Counted from the first letter of the stretch, positions 38,472-47,302 are shown. The stretch is DNA of 64,000 nucleotides from Massilia sp. Root418 (GCF_001425265.1 NZ_LMEC01000001.1:281-64280), one strand, 5' to 3'. Numbers and translations: made by a program. The notes: generated by a model not told the origin, from the letters alone.

Positions 38472-39698
38472 ATGAGTACAGTCTTACCCGCTTCCGTCAA
38501 CGCAGCCCATCCGTCCACGGTGCCCGCATCGGGCACCGTGATGCACATCCTGGGCGCTGTCGCTTTCGTGCATTTGCTCAACGACCTGATCCAGGCTTTG
38601 CTGCCTTCCATCTATCCGATGCTGAAAGCGCAGTTCAACCTGAGCTTTACGGAAGTCGGGCTGATCACACTGACCTTCCAGTGCACCGCTTCCATGCTGC
38701 AGCCGTGGATAGGGCTTTATACGGACCGTCGCCCAATTCCATTCCTGCTGCCAGCCGCCATGTGCTTTACGCTGGCTGGCGTGCTGATGCTCTCGGTAGT
38801 GGCCACTTTTCCGGCCTTGCTGGTGGCGTCGGCGCTGATCGGCGTGGGATCGTCGGCCTTCCACCCGGAAGCCTCGCGGGTAGCGCGCATGGCGTCGGGC
38901 GGGCGTTTCGGCTTTGCGCAGTCGCTGTTCCAGGTGGGCGGCAACACCGGCAGTGCGCTGGGGCCGCTGCTGGCGGCCGGCGTCGTGGTAGGGCGCGCGC
39001 AGGGCAATATCGCGTGGTTCGCGCTGTTTGCCGTGGTGGCGATCGCGGTGCTGTACCGCATCTCCCGCTGGTATCAGGCGCATCTGCAAACATTCAAGCG
39101 CAAGGCGGGCGCGGCCGACGGGCCCAAGCTGTCGCGCAGGCAGGTAGTGGGCGCGCTCAGCGTGCTGGCGCTGCTGGTGTTCTCGAAATTTATCTACATG
39201 TCCAGCCTGACCAGCTATTACACTTTTTACCTGATGGCGCAGTTCGGTTTGCCGGTGGCAAGCACGCAGCTTTATCTGTTCCTGTTCCTGGCCGCGGTTG
39301 CCGCCGGCACCTTCCTCGGCGGGCCGATCGGCGACCGCATCGGGCGCAAGCGCGTGATCTGGATTTCCATCCTCGGCGCAGCGCCGTTTACGCTGGCGCT
39401 GCCGTACGCCAGCCTGTACTGGTGCGCGGTGCTGACCGTCGTCATCGGCTTCGTGCTTTCATCGGCCTTTTCCGCCATCGTGGTATTTGCGCAAGAGCTG
39501 GTGCCAGGCAACGTGGGCATGATTTCGGGGATCTTCTTCGGCCTGATGTTCGGCATCAGCGGGATCAGCGCGGCTGCGCTGGGTAAGGTAGCTGACGCTG
39601 CCGGCATCAACTACGTCTTCCAGCTGTGTTCCTTCCTGCCTTTGCTGGGGATACTGACCGTGCTTTTGCCCAACGTCGAAGAACCCAGGCAGTCTTGA
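38472..39698 (+). CDS. Fosmidomycin resistance-type MFS exporter
   Basis: This 408-residue, 12-span MFS protein starts FVHLLNDLIQALLPSIYPML and has STEVGL-type (SFTEVGLITLTFQ) and DRIGRKRVIW motifs, the pattern of Fsr (fosmidomycin resistance) transporters. It would be an inner-membrane drug/proton antiporter. The ATG at 38472 is selected by the conserved start. The divergent AraC regulator suggests inducible expression. sRNA copy 2 follows 50 bp after the stop. Confidence 0.88.
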   Translation: MSTVLPASVNAAHPSTVPASGTVMHILGAVAFVHLLNDLIQALLPSIYPMLKAQFNLSFTEVGLITLTFQCTASMLQPWIGLYTDRRPIPFLLPAAMCFTLAGVLMLSVVATFPALLVASALIGVGSSAFHPEASRVARMASGGRFGFAQSLFQVGGNTGSALGPLLAAGVVVGRAQGNIAWFALFAVVAIAVLYRISRWYQAHLQTFKRKAGAADGPKLSRRQVVGALSVLALLVFSKFIYMSSLTSYYTFYLMAQFGLPVASTQLYLFLFLAAVAAGTFLGGPIGDRIGRKRVIWISILGAAPFTLALPYASLYWCAVLTVVIGFVLSSAFSAIVVFAQELVPGNVGMISGIFFGLMFGISGISAAALGKVADAAGINYVFQLCSFLPLLGILTVLLPNVEEPRQS

Positions 39699-39749
39699 AT
39701 CCTTATATTTGGCTTAATCATGGCTCTCATCACCAAGTTAAAGTAGACG

Positions 39750-39839
39750 TATATGCTGCGACGCGGCATCATGGTTCCTGTCTCCTCTATTCTCCTCCAG
39801 AGATTAGATTTAGCCCGCTCCCGTAGCGGGCTTTTTTTT
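39750..39839 (+). ncRNA. Multicopy sRNA candidate, copy 2
   Basis: A 7-bp 5' hairpin (ATGCTGC-GAC-GCGGCAT, 39753-39769) is followed by the CU-rich linker (CCTGTCTCCTCTATTCTCC) and a terminator (AGCCCGCTCCCGTAGCGGGC plus T7, ending 39839). A TAAAGT -10-like box lies at 39739-39744. It stands downstream of the fsr-like gene. The convergent gene on the other strand stops inside the terminator, which may work for both strands. Confidence 0.7.
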
Positions 39840-40238
39840 ATCCCTTCTGTCCGTAAGGCAGCCCGCGAGGCCGGCGATGCAAAGCAGCAGCCCGATTCCT
39901 TTGACAGCAGCCACGGCGGCCGGGGAAATGGGGGCAGGGTCCGGCTGATTCAGGGTCATGAGCTGGCCTGCGAAGCTGTAGTAGCCCATGCCGCACGCGG
40001 CGCCCCATGCTGCGGCCAAATAGCGCCGGCCGCTGTCGGGATCGCGGCTGCAATGCATCGCGGCATACAGCAAAGCGCCTCCTATCAGGAAGTCATCCAG
40101 CAAGTGGGGGAGCACCGCAAAGCTGCCGAGCTGCTGGCTGCGGCGCACCAGTTCGGCCAGGGGAACCAGGATACCGAAGAGTAGTGCGAGGCGGCGGCTG
40201 AAAGCGAGGGTCATATACGATTTGATGATTTCTGACAT
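39810..40238 (-). CDS. Small polytopic membrane protein
   Basis: This 142-residue product has about four hydrophobic stretches (ALLFGILVPLAEL, LLDDFLIGGALLYAAM, AAWGAACGMGYYSFAGQ, GIGLLLCIAGLAGCL). No family is recognised. The last eight codons read through the terminator of sRNA copy 2 on the opposite strand, and its ATG lies within the promoter region of the divergent sRNA copy 3. The gene is thus bracketed by two sRNA copies. Confidence 0.65.
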   Translation of the reverse strand: MSEIIKSYMTLAFSRRLALLFGILVPLAELVRRSQQLGSFAVLPHLLDDFLIGGALLYAAMHCSRDPDSGRRYLAAAWGAACGMGYYSFAGQLMTLNQPDPAPISPAAVAAVKGIGLLLCIAGLAGCLTDRRDKKKPATGAG

Positions 40239-40256
40239 CAGAAAGATAAAGTGGAT

Positions 40257-40348
40257 TTATATGCTGCAGGGCGGCATCATAGCTCCTGTCTCCTCTATTC
40301 TCCTCCAAGAGATTAGATTTAGCCCGCTCCCGCAGCGGGCTTTTTTTT
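40257..40348 (+). ncRNA. Multicopy sRNA candidate, copy 3
   Basis: A 5' hairpin (ATGCTGC-AGG-GCGGCAT, 40261-40277) has the same stem as copies 2 and 4 but a different loop. The CU-rich linker and the terminator (AGCCCGCTCCCGCAGCGGGC plus T8, ending 40348) follow. A GATAAAGT -10-like box lies at 40245-40252 with TTGATG upstream. The terminator's last two T residues form part of the 8-bp target duplication of the CBASS transposon. Confidence 0.72.
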
Positions 40349-40354
40349 GCTCGT
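40347..40354 (+). repeat. Left target-site duplication of the CBASS element
   Basis: TTGCTCGT is immediately left of the terminal inverted repeat. An identical octamer follows the right end. Confidence 0.85.
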
Positions 40355-40379
40355 GGGTGTTAATAAGCAGGTGGCCCAA
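40355..40379 (+). repeat. Left terminal inverted repeat
   Basis: The left end begins GGGTGTTAATAAGCAG and is followed by G, then TGGCCCAA. It pairs with 48438-48462 with a single mismatch at position 17. Confidence 0.85.
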
Positions 40380-40567
40380 TCCTAACGAAATCAACAAGTT
40401 AGCTGGTAGTCTACCGCATTGCAGCGGCAATTCGTGAAAGTTTAAGTTCGGCTTACCGGACCCAACCTTGTGGTTCAATGCCCTATAAGTGCGCTTAAAG
40501 GAGATTCGCCAAACCGCTCATGCACTCTATCGAGCGTCATTCGGTAAAAAAGTCTGTTAGTCAACTG

Positions 40568-40595
40568 TTGCAAATATAAAAACAGCCCCTATATT
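40568..40595 (+). promoter_or_regulatory. Candidate CBASS operon promoter
   Basis: TTGCAA (40568-40573), a 16-bp spacer and TATATT (40590-40595) make a good sigma-70 promoter, placing the start near 40602. An AACGA-AA-TCGTT palindrome lies just downstream (40611-40622) and could be an operator. The leader is about 60 nt. Confidence 0.55.
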
Positions 40596-40661
40596 GCTCA
40601 TACCGATGGGCAACGAAATCGTTAGCTGCCAACCGGAGTCCACTTAACCTCTGGGGCGCAA

Positions 40662-41669
40662 ATGACTACTCAGCAACAATTTCTCGACCTGCTCAAAGAT
40701 ATCGAGCCATCCCCCTCTACTGTGGCAACATGCTCAAGCGCCCACAATACGCTGCGTGACAGCTTGGCCGAACATGAAGAATTCGGTGATGTTCATGTGC
40801 GAACTTTCCTCTCCGGGTCATACATCCGCGACACCGCTATCCGTCCGACGTTGGTTGACGGGGTGCTTCAACGTCCCGACGTCGACATCATTGCCGTAAC
40901 TGACCATACGACCGAGGACGAGCCGAAAGTTGTTCTTGACGCGGTACACAAAGCTTTGGTCGACGCTGGCTACAAAACACTTACCGTGAATCGCAGGTCT
41001 ATCAACGTGAAGTTGGTGAAGGTCGACATGGATGTGGTGCCCGTCATTGCGAACGGTGACTCGTATCTTATTCCCGACATCCATCTTGAAGAGTGGCTCC
41101 CGACCAATCCCCCAGCACACACTCAGTGGACCATCGACGTTAATTCTGATGCAAATGGTCGATTCAAGCCTCTCGTGAAATTGTTTAAGTGGTGGCGTCG
41201 CGTGCATTTGGCGGACATCAAGCGTCCGAAAGGCTTCATCTTAGAGTGCCTCGTCGCTGAGCACATGAGCTATAGCGAGACAAGTTACGAAACTATCTTC
41301 GCTTCCTTGTTGGAGGCAATTCGTGATTCCTACCGAGGCTACGTCACGCTCGGAATGGTCCCCTTCTTGGAGGACCCCGGAGTACCAGGGAATAACGTTT
41401 TCTCAGCGGTGACGGCAGATGAGTTCAAGACTTTCTACAACAAAGTTGAGGAACATGCATCGCTCGCCCGCGAGGCGCATAACGAAGCTGACGATGAGAA
41501 AGCGCTGAAACTTTGGCGAAAAGTTCTGGGGCCACGGTTCCCCGCCTCTGCGGCCGCTCAACGGTCGACGTCGGGTCTGGCTAATTCACTGCTACGGCCG
41601 GCCGTAGGCGTAGGCCTAACTTTTCCCGCAGCACAGGTTCTGCCCAATAAGCTCGACGGTTTTGCTTAA
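40662..41669 (+). CDS. CBASS CD-NTase (cyclic oligonucleotide synthase)
   Basis: This 335-residue nucleotidyltransferase has FLSGSYIRDTAIRP (GS motif, near residue 50), the catalytic D-x-D in RPDVDIIAVTDH (near 75), and a third acidic position in VDMDVVPVIA (near 124). A helical OAS-like half follows. On infection it would make a cyclic di- or trinucleotide second messenger. The C-terminal tail (VLPNKLDGFA) is the expected site for Cap2-mediated conjugation. It is the first gene of a four-gene operon; its TAA overlaps the Cap2 ATG (TAATG). The exact clade and product cannot be told from motifs. Confidence 0.9.
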   Translation: MTTQQQFLDLLKDIEPSPSTVATCSSAHNTLRDSLAEHEEFGDVHVRTFLSGSYIRDTAIRPTLVDGVLQRPDVDIIAVTDHTTEDEPKVVLDAVHKALVDAGYKTLTVNRRSINVKLVKVDMDVVPVIANGDSYLIPDIHLEEWLPTNPPAHTQWTIDVNSDANGRFKPLVKLFKWWRRVHLADIKRPKGFILECLVAEHMSYSETSYETIFASLLEAIRDSYRGYVTLGMVPFLEDPGVPGNNVFSAVTADEFKTFYNKVEEHASLAREAHNEADDEKALKLWRKVLGPRFPASAAAQRSTSGLANSLLRPAVGVGLTFPAAQVLPNKLDGFA

Positions 41670-43411
41670 TGGGGTTGCTCGACCAACAGGCTAGAAGAAT
41701 GGCGCGGGAACGCCGCTTGCTTATTGAGCTAGCGGCCTCTCAGACTAACTTAACCCTGCAGCGCTGGGGTAAGACCGGGACTGGCGAGCTTTGTATTCAC
41801 TTCGAGTTGGCGCTTGCGATTTGTAATTTTCACGGGACTTTAATCTACCCGGAGATGTTTCCGGATGTGCCTGCATATGTCGTGCCTCAAAAGCCGGGCG
41901 AACGTTGGAGTCACCATCAATATTTGGGCGAGGGCGTACTTTGCTTGCAATATGGCCCTGATAACTGGCACCCGGCGATTACGGGTGCCGACCTCATTCA
42001 GAGCGCAAACACCCTGCTTTGGAACGAAGTTTTCGTTGCCATAGACCCTGAATTCGGGGCGGTACACTCGCGACACATACCCACCGTCGGCGGACTCCTC
42101 CGTGGCCATTCCCGTCGTTTTCTGGTCACTCCCGGCTTACACGAAGTTTTCACACGGGCTGAAGCAGCGACCCCGCTGGCTCTAAATTTTGTCAGAAGGA
42201 CGGTAGCCGGATGCTCAGTAGTCATCGCAACATCAGCGGGGACGCCATCCGTGGCGATTCCCGGCGTACCCGCATCGCTGGCCCTTGAAAACTACGAGGG
42301 ACAAGGGTTCGCAGTGCTCGTCGACAACCTGTCTGACTTCGACGTAAGCATGTCCGTTGGGTTGCTGAAATCGGCGATGGGTTCAGCTTGGCCATGGAAC
42401 GAGGACTTGGGTGACAATCTCCGCTACTTGATATTGCGCGATATTTCCGGCGCCGTGTTGGCATATCGCCTGCATGAAGGTGCGGAACCGGATATCTGGT
42501 CCTACCATGTCCTGGATTTTATCGGTCCGGAAAATCAGCGCCTCCCGCTGGAATTCAAAACTCTTTCAAATGTCCGGGTTGCGATTATTGGCCTGGGTTC
42601 GTTAGGGAGCAAAGTAGCGGTGTCGTTAGCCCGGGCCGGCGTGCGAAATTTTGTCTTAGTGGACGAGGACATTTTTGCCCCCCACAACTTGGTACGAAAT
42701 GAGCTGAACTGGCTAGACGTCGGGTTTGCGAAGGTCGCCGCCGTCGCGCGAGAGTTGAAGTTGGTGGCCATTGGGGCAGATGTGAAAACCTACACGGCGA
42801 GCGTCGCGGGCCAAGAGAATTCAAAATTTGCCGGGGAAATTTACGATGAAGTAGCCACATGCAATTTAGTCATTGATGCGACGGCAAACTCGAAGGCGTT
42901 TGTCGTGCTGGCCGCCATTACCAAGCGCAACGATATCAGTATGGTCTGGGGCGAAGTATTTGCCGGTGGGGTGGGTGCCATGATGGCTCGTAGCAGACCG
43001 TGTCTTGATGCGGATGCCCTAGCTGTACGCTCACATATTTACGGCGTATTGGCCACCATGCCACCTGTGCCAAACGGCAGGTCAACGGAGTACGCCCATG
43101 AAGCAGGCGGCGAAGTCCGCGTCGCCTCGGACGCAGACGTATCCGCACTGGCTGCTGCAATGACACAGTTCACCTTAGATACCCTGTGCGCGGGCGAGGC
43201 AACCGTTTATCCCGTCGCAGCATATCTCCTGGGCTACCGCAAATACTGGGAATTTAAGGGTCCGTTCGACACGATACCAATTGACTGCACTTCAGCGCGC
43301 CGACCCAAGGATGCACGGGAATCCCTTACCGAAATTGAAGAGAGCGACCTAGTGCCGCTCCGCGAGGCGATGGAGGCCGACACTCATGCTGCGCATAACA
43401 GTGCCAAATGA
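41669..43411 (+). CDS. CBASS Cap2, E1/E2 fusion for CD-NTase conjugation
   Basis: This 580-residue protein has an N-terminal E2-like domain whose active-site Cys lies at residue 92 (LGEGVLCLQYGPDNWHP). A linker follows, then a ThiF/E1 adenylation domain with the nucleotide loop VAIIGLGSLGSKVAVSLARA near residue 300 and the Asp/Asn region of LVDEDIFAPHNLVRNELNW. In type II CBASS, Cap2 attaches the CD-NTase C-terminus to target proteins, priming signal synthesis. I did not assign the E1 catalytic Cys. It overlaps Cap3 by 26 bp. Confidence 0.9.
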   Translation: MGLLDQQARRMARERRLLIELAASQTNLTLQRWGKTGTGELCIHFELALAICNFHGTLIYPEMFPDVPAYVVPQKPGERWSHHQYLGEGVLCLQYGPDNWHPAITGADLIQSANTLLWNEVFVAIDPEFGAVHSRHIPTVGGLLRGHSRRFLVTPGLHEVFTRAEAATPLALNFVRRTVAGCSVVIATSAGTPSVAIPGVPASLALENYEGQGFAVLVDNLSDFDVSMSVGLLKSAMGSAWPWNEDLGDNLRYLILRDISGAVLAYRLHEGAEPDIWSYHVLDFIGPENQRLPLEFKTLSNVRVAIIGLGSLGSKVAVSLARAGVRNFVLVDEDIFAPHNLVRNELNWLDVGFAKVAAVARELKLVAIGADVKTYTASVAGQENSKFAGEIYDEVATCNLVIDATANSKAFVVLAAITKRNDISMVWGEVFAGGVGAMMARSRPCLDADALAVRSHIYGVLATMPPVPNGRSTEYAHEAGGEVRVASDADVSALAAAMTQFTLDTLCAGEATVYPVAAYLLGYRKYWEFKGPFDTIPIDCTSARRPKDARESLTEIEESDLVPLREAMEADTHAAHNSAK

Positions 43412-43856
43412 CATTCAAGAGCGCTTACATCTAGCTCTGATGAAGGCTGGGGACCGCGAGTGCGGCGGCGTGCTCATGGGAGAACATGTGGGTGTCAACC
43501 ACTTTGCCGTGCGCGAGCTATCCCTACAGAAGCCGGGCGGAATCGCCTCGTTCGTGAGGTCGCTCACGGGGGCTGTCAAAGCAATTCAGGCTTTTTGCCG
43601 AGCCCGAGGTGATAACTTCACCCGGTTTAACTATCTTGGCGAGTGGCACAGCCACCCGCTTTTTAGTGTGCAACCAAGCTCAACCGACCATGCAACAATG
43701 CGAAGCCTGGCCACCGATGTCAAGGTAGGCGCGAATTTTGCCGTACTGCTGATTTTTCGTCTAAACAGTAATTGCAAACTCGAAGGCAGCGCCCATACCT
43801 ACTTACCTGACGGCAGCATATATCAATCAGTACTAGACTTGGAGAATGTGCAATGA
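43386..43856 (+). CDS. CBASS Cap3, JAMM isopeptidase
   Basis: This 156-residue JAB/MPN+ protein has an upstream Glu in ECGGVLMGE and the JAMM zinc motif in LGEWHSHPLFSVQPSSTD (HxHP, S, D), all intact. Cap3 removes CD-NTase from its conjugates, so it opposes Cap2. Its start lies within the Cap2 end and its stop overlaps the Cap4 ATG as ATGA, showing tight coupling. Confidence 0.9.
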   Translation: MLRITVPNDIQERLHLALMKAGDRECGGVLMGEHVGVNHFAVRELSLQKPGGIASFVRSLTGAVKAIQAFCRARGDNFTRFNYLGEWHSHPLFSVQPSSTDHATMRSLATDVKVGANFAVLLIFRLNSNCKLEGSAHTYLPDGSIYQSVLDLENVQ

Positions 43857-45250
43857 CGGCAAGCCTTCTGGAAAAAGAATCGACCGGCGGGGCTAACGCG
43901 CGGGTTGGTTTCGAGTATCAAGATGCCTACGTTCTTGAAAAGCTCCCGCGGTGGCTTGCTCAGAACGCTTTTAGTCATGTTGTCAGCGAAGCAATCGGCG
44001 ATATGGAAGTGTGCTACTTCAACCCCGACGGCGGTATTGTTCGCGTGATGTATGAAGCCAAGAACTACGCACTTAGCGTTGGAGACTTCTGGAAGGAAAT
44101 AAGCCGGTTCAAAGTGGCACATGAGACCTCGCCACGCGAGTTTCCGAGGTTCGCGATGGTTTGCGTTGGATACAACAGCAACACCAATCCCCTCATTTCA
44201 AAAATTGAACGGCTTCGTGGAGTTGGCTCGTCGTATGAAAAAGACTCGCCAGTCTTGGCCATCGGTCGAAAAGAACTGGTTGAGTGGGCGTCAAACAATG
44301 GGCACAGCGCTGACTTGGCCGGGTTTGCCCTTGACCGTGTCGATTTCATATCATACGCATCCGAAAGTGCTGACCAAGCCTTCATCGGAGAGCTCGAAAA
44401 AAACTTTCCCGAGCTCGACCTAAGCGTTCGCCAAGCAGCCCGCCTTCGAGATGTCTACAAAGGACAAATTGCAAGGTCGTCCTCAAGGCCAGTCTACCGA
44501 AAGGAACTTGAATCCGCTATTTGCGATTTGTCGATTGCCGAACGCAATAACTGGCTCAGCAAGCCGGTTCGAATTCACGCCGTGGCACGGGCGATTGAGT
44601 ACTACGAACTAGGCATGGACGTCAGTTCCTTTAACGGAAACGAACGCGCTTCAAAAAGCAGCGAGGAATGGCGTTCCCTTCTCCTTGCCGCGCACAATAT
44701 CGCGGAGTTCATCAAGACAAGTACTCTACGCCGGTGCGTCGAATTCGACGGTAAACAGCGGATGTCCACAGCCGGCGTCCTCGGCTTCGCATTCAGCGCA
44801 ACTCTAGGGTTTGACCTAACGCTCGAACACAACGGGAATTCATACAGAACGACCACTCATTCCCGAAGTACCGGACCTTTTTTCATCGAGTCCGTATTAC
44901 CGGGAAACTCTTCAACTTCGGAAGGAATCGCATGTATCGGATTCCCCACTGTGGTGGGTGCCGACATTAGTATGGGTGACACGGGGGTAACTGCCGAGCT
45001 GCCCCGTTTGAGCCTTGAAAGCGCTCGAGCAATTTCGAATATTGAGGACCTAAACTTGGCGGTCGCGGAATCGAAGGACGCGCTCGTGCGGTTTCGGTCG
45101 CAAAATCGAATTTCAAAGCTATACGTCTTCATAAAGGCTCCGTCGATATTCCCGTTCGCGCTGGGCCACAGGCTCAATGGAGTTTGCGCGGTGCAGCTCA
45201 ATGATTGGGTTGACAGCCAGTACATACCTACCGCACTGCTCCCCTCGTAG
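43853..45250 (+). CDS. CBASS Cap4 effector: DUF4297 nuclease plus SAVED sensor
   Basis: This 465-residue protein starts with a DUF4297 nuclease domain: TGGANARVGFEYQDAYVLEK, then a PD-(D/E)xK-like core in SEAIGDMEVCYF with VMYEAKNYALSVGDFW. Its C-terminal SAVED domain runs from about residue 230 and ends VFIKAPSIFPFALGHRL, VQLNDWVDSQYIPTAL. Cap4 proteins bind the CD-NTase product through SAVED and then degrade double-stranded DNA, causing abortive infection. It is the last gene of the operon. Confidence 0.88.
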   Translation: MTASLLEKESTGGANARVGFEYQDAYVLEKLPRWLAQNAFSHVVSEAIGDMEVCYFNPDGGIVRVMYEAKNYALSVGDFWKEISRFKVAHETSPREFPRFAMVCVGYNSNTNPLISKIERLRGVGSSYEKDSPVLAIGRKELVEWASNNGHSADLAGFALDRVDFISYASESADQAFIGELEKNFPELDLSVRQAARLRDVYKGQIARSSSRPVYRKELESAICDLSIAERNNWLSKPVRIHAVARAIEYYELGMDVSSFNGNERASKSSEEWRSLLLAAHNIAEFIKTSTLRRCVEFDGKQRMSTAGVLGFAFSATLGFDLTLEHNGNSYRTTTHSRSTGPFFIESVLPGNSSTSEGIACIGFPTVVGADISMGDTGVTAELPRLSLESARAISNIEDLNLAVAESKDALVRFRSQNRISKLYVFIKAPSIFPFALGHRLNGVCAVQLNDWVDSQYIPTALLPS

Positions 45251-45272
45251 GTCGAGTGTTGGGTGAGTCAGG

Positions 45273-46691
45273 CTAGGCAGCTCTTGCGGTATGACGCATG
45301 GCCCGACGAAACCCCAGCTTTTCGGCCTCCTGTGCCGTACGAACGTAAACCTCTCCCCTGGCCGGGTCGATGCGAACGCGGTCGTATTGCTGGTCGAAAG
45401 GCAGGTGGTAAATTTTGCTCTTCCCGTTCACGTTGCACTTTATAAGCGGGTAGTCCTTGCTCATGTCGAGGCTCCGCACCTCAACACCGAGCTGCTTCGC
45501 CGCAAATTCGGCTGTCGGCGACAATTTTGTCGTCGCAGCAAAGACCGGCTTGACTCTAATATTTTTCAAGTCTGGCCGCGTCAACGGCAGGAGCACAGTA
45601 GTGCCATATAGCTGAAAAATATGTTTTTCGTGCAGGGTCTTGTGCTTGGCCCAGTACTTGGCCTGAACCACATGCATCACTGAACCCTTGATGCAAATAA
45701 GGTCGCGGCCCATGTCCTCCAGGCCCTCGTTGGCGCCAAAATAGCTGACCGTCCATCCGTCAGTCTCGTAAAGGTGACCTAGGTAACGCTCGAACATCCG
45801 CCCGATTTCCACTGACGACTTTGGACGCGCCTTCCATTTCTCCAAGGCCAATTGGTTCCGTTCGACAGGCTTTAGTCGGTCGTACTCTTGCTGGCTGATA
45901 TACCTCGATACGCGGTCACTCTCAGCGTCCTCATCATCCAGGTTCAGAGTTGCGTCCTCGTTAAGAATATCGTCGTGGTACTGCTCGAGCACCGGGTAGT
46001 ACTCGTGGTAGGTCTTGAGGATGTACTCAACCTGCTTAAGCCGTAGAGCGATATCCTTCTTTTCGCGGCCGATGCGGCGCACTTCGTCAGCCGCTTTGTG
46101 AGCAGGATTCTTCTTCAACTCCAACGTGCGCGCTATAGCGTCGTCAGGCGTCTGAAACGCCTCGGCCACAAAATTCGCAAGCCAGGCACGCCCAGCAATG
46201 TAGCTGGTGTCGAATGCCTTGGACATCGCGGTAAGCTCGGCGCGTCTTTGATTGAACAACGCTGCATTCTGCGCGCGCTCCTGTTCGGCAAGCTTGGCAG
46301 TTTGCGCCCGCTCATTGCGCTCCTTGGTATCAATCTCGTTTTTCCGCTTCGTCATCTGACGTTCAACGGCATTGTCGACCATCGTCGTAAAAAGCCAATA
46401 GGCGCCCACCAGGCCGCCAATTCCGAGAAGGACGACAAATCCACTGCCGTCAGAGCTGCGCGCGAAAGCTGGCACTGACCAGGTGAGAAGTAGAAATGTG
46501 ATGAGACCCCGATGTCGCAATTTTTCTTTCAGTATTCTCGTTGCTGTGCCCGGTAAGGACATGGAGATTGCACCATTATGAACAAGAAAGCAATATCTCC
46601 GATTGCCGTCTAAGTCCATTGGCTCTTGCTGAATAGCTTGACCACAAAGCTTGCACGAGCAATGACTCCAGGAGTGACAGTCGCCCCTCAT
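45273..46691 (-). CDS. Membrane-anchored Mrr-like restriction endonuclease
   Basis: The ATG at 46691 overlaps the upstream stop as ATGA, giving 472 residues. A Cys/His cluster opens it (CHSWSHCSCKLCGQAIQQEP), followed by two hydrophobic helices near residues 60-105 (GLITFLLLTWSVPAFA, GFVVLLGIGGLVGAYWLFT). A long Arg/Glu coiled coil precedes an Mrr-type PD-(D/E)xK domain whose active-site motif is GRDLICIKGSVMHVVQAKYW (D then QxK). Membrane-tethered Mrr-like nucleases of this type are found in anti-phage loci. It is the second gene of a two-gene operon converging on Cap4 with only 22 bp between stops. Confidence 0.75.
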   Translation of the reverse strand: MRGDCHSWSHCSCKLCGQAIQQEPMDLDGNRRYCFLVHNGAISMSLPGTATRILKEKLRHRGLITFLLLTWSVPAFARSSDGSGFVVLLGIGGLVGAYWLFTTMVDNAVERQMTKRKNEIDTKERNERAQTAKLAEQERAQNAALFNQRRAELTAMSKAFDTSYIAGRAWLANFVAEAFQTPDDAIARTLELKKNPAHKAADEVRRIGREKKDIALRLKQVEYILKTYHEYYPVLEQYHDDILNEDATLNLDDEDAESDRVSRYISQQEYDRLKPVERNQLALEKWKARPKSSVEIGRMFERYLGHLYETDGWTVSYFGANEGLEDMGRDLICIKGSVMHVVQAKYWAKHKTLHEKHIFQLYGTTVLLPLTRPDLKNIRVKPVFAATTKLSPTAEFAAKQLGVEVRSLDMSKDYPLIKCNVNGKSKIYHLPFDQQYDRVRIDPARGEVYVRTAQEAEKLGFRRAMRHTARAA

Positions 46692-47302
46692 TCGTTGTAG
46701 AGGGAGGCCATCAACGCCGCATACGTCGACACTTCGCCTGGCCGCAGCATTACCTGCCCAGTCACGTAGTGGGAGTGGCCATTTGCGCTCTCCCACTCGT
46801 ACTGGCGAACAAAGTTTGAATACTCATCTGAGGTTCCCTGAATCTTCAACACTTGCAGGAGTTCGAATACTTTCGCCACGCAGTTGAGGACGCACGGATT
46901 GATGTCGACGACGGCGCCCCAATCCTTGAAGGTAGCTGCTATTGCGTCGGCCGCCTGGACTTTGAATTTCTTCTCCGTACCTTCAATAGCAGCAATTGTG
47001 TCATTAAACGATATTAGACAAACCTGCAACAAGTCAGTAGCCACACCCATTCCCTGCAGTGATTTTAGCTTCACTACGTTTTGAATTTCGCCCGCATGAT
47101 GGAAGTGATTCCTGAGCGCCTTCAGCGCGATGTATTCCTGGATTTTGAACATCGGGCGCCCGTGGTTGGGCTTCAAGCGGTCGTCCAAGCTGTGGAGAGC
47201 CGTCAACAACTGAAACAGTGAGTCTTCGTTAAACGCAGTGCAGTATTGGAAATATGTGCGAAACAATCGGTCTATCGCTGGCGAGATTTGCTCTTTCATC
47301 AT
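46688..47302 (-). CDS. Hypothetical helical protein, possible HEPN domain
   Basis: This 204-residue, mostly helical protein carries ALKALRNHFHHAGEI, an R-N-x3-H motif of the type that forms the active site of HEPN RNases. The remainder (ATDLLQVCLISFNDTIAAIE, VAKVFELLQVLKIQG) suits an all-alpha fold. The double ATG at 47302/47299 follows a GGAG ribosome site. It precedes the Mrr-like nuclease with a 4-bp overlap, so the two act together, perhaps as toxin/regulator or twin effectors. The HEPN assignment rests on one motif. Confidence 0.55.
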   Translation of the reverse strand: MMKEQISPAIDRLFRTYFQYCTAFNEDSLFQLLTALHSLDDRLKPNHGRPMFKIQEYIALKALRNHFHHAGEIQNVVKLKSLQGMGVATDLLQVCLISFNDTIAAIEGTEKKFKVQAADAIAATFKDWGAVVDINPCVLNCVAKVFELLQVLKIQGTSDEYSNFVRQYEWESANGHSHYVTGQVMLRPGEVSTYAALMASLYNE

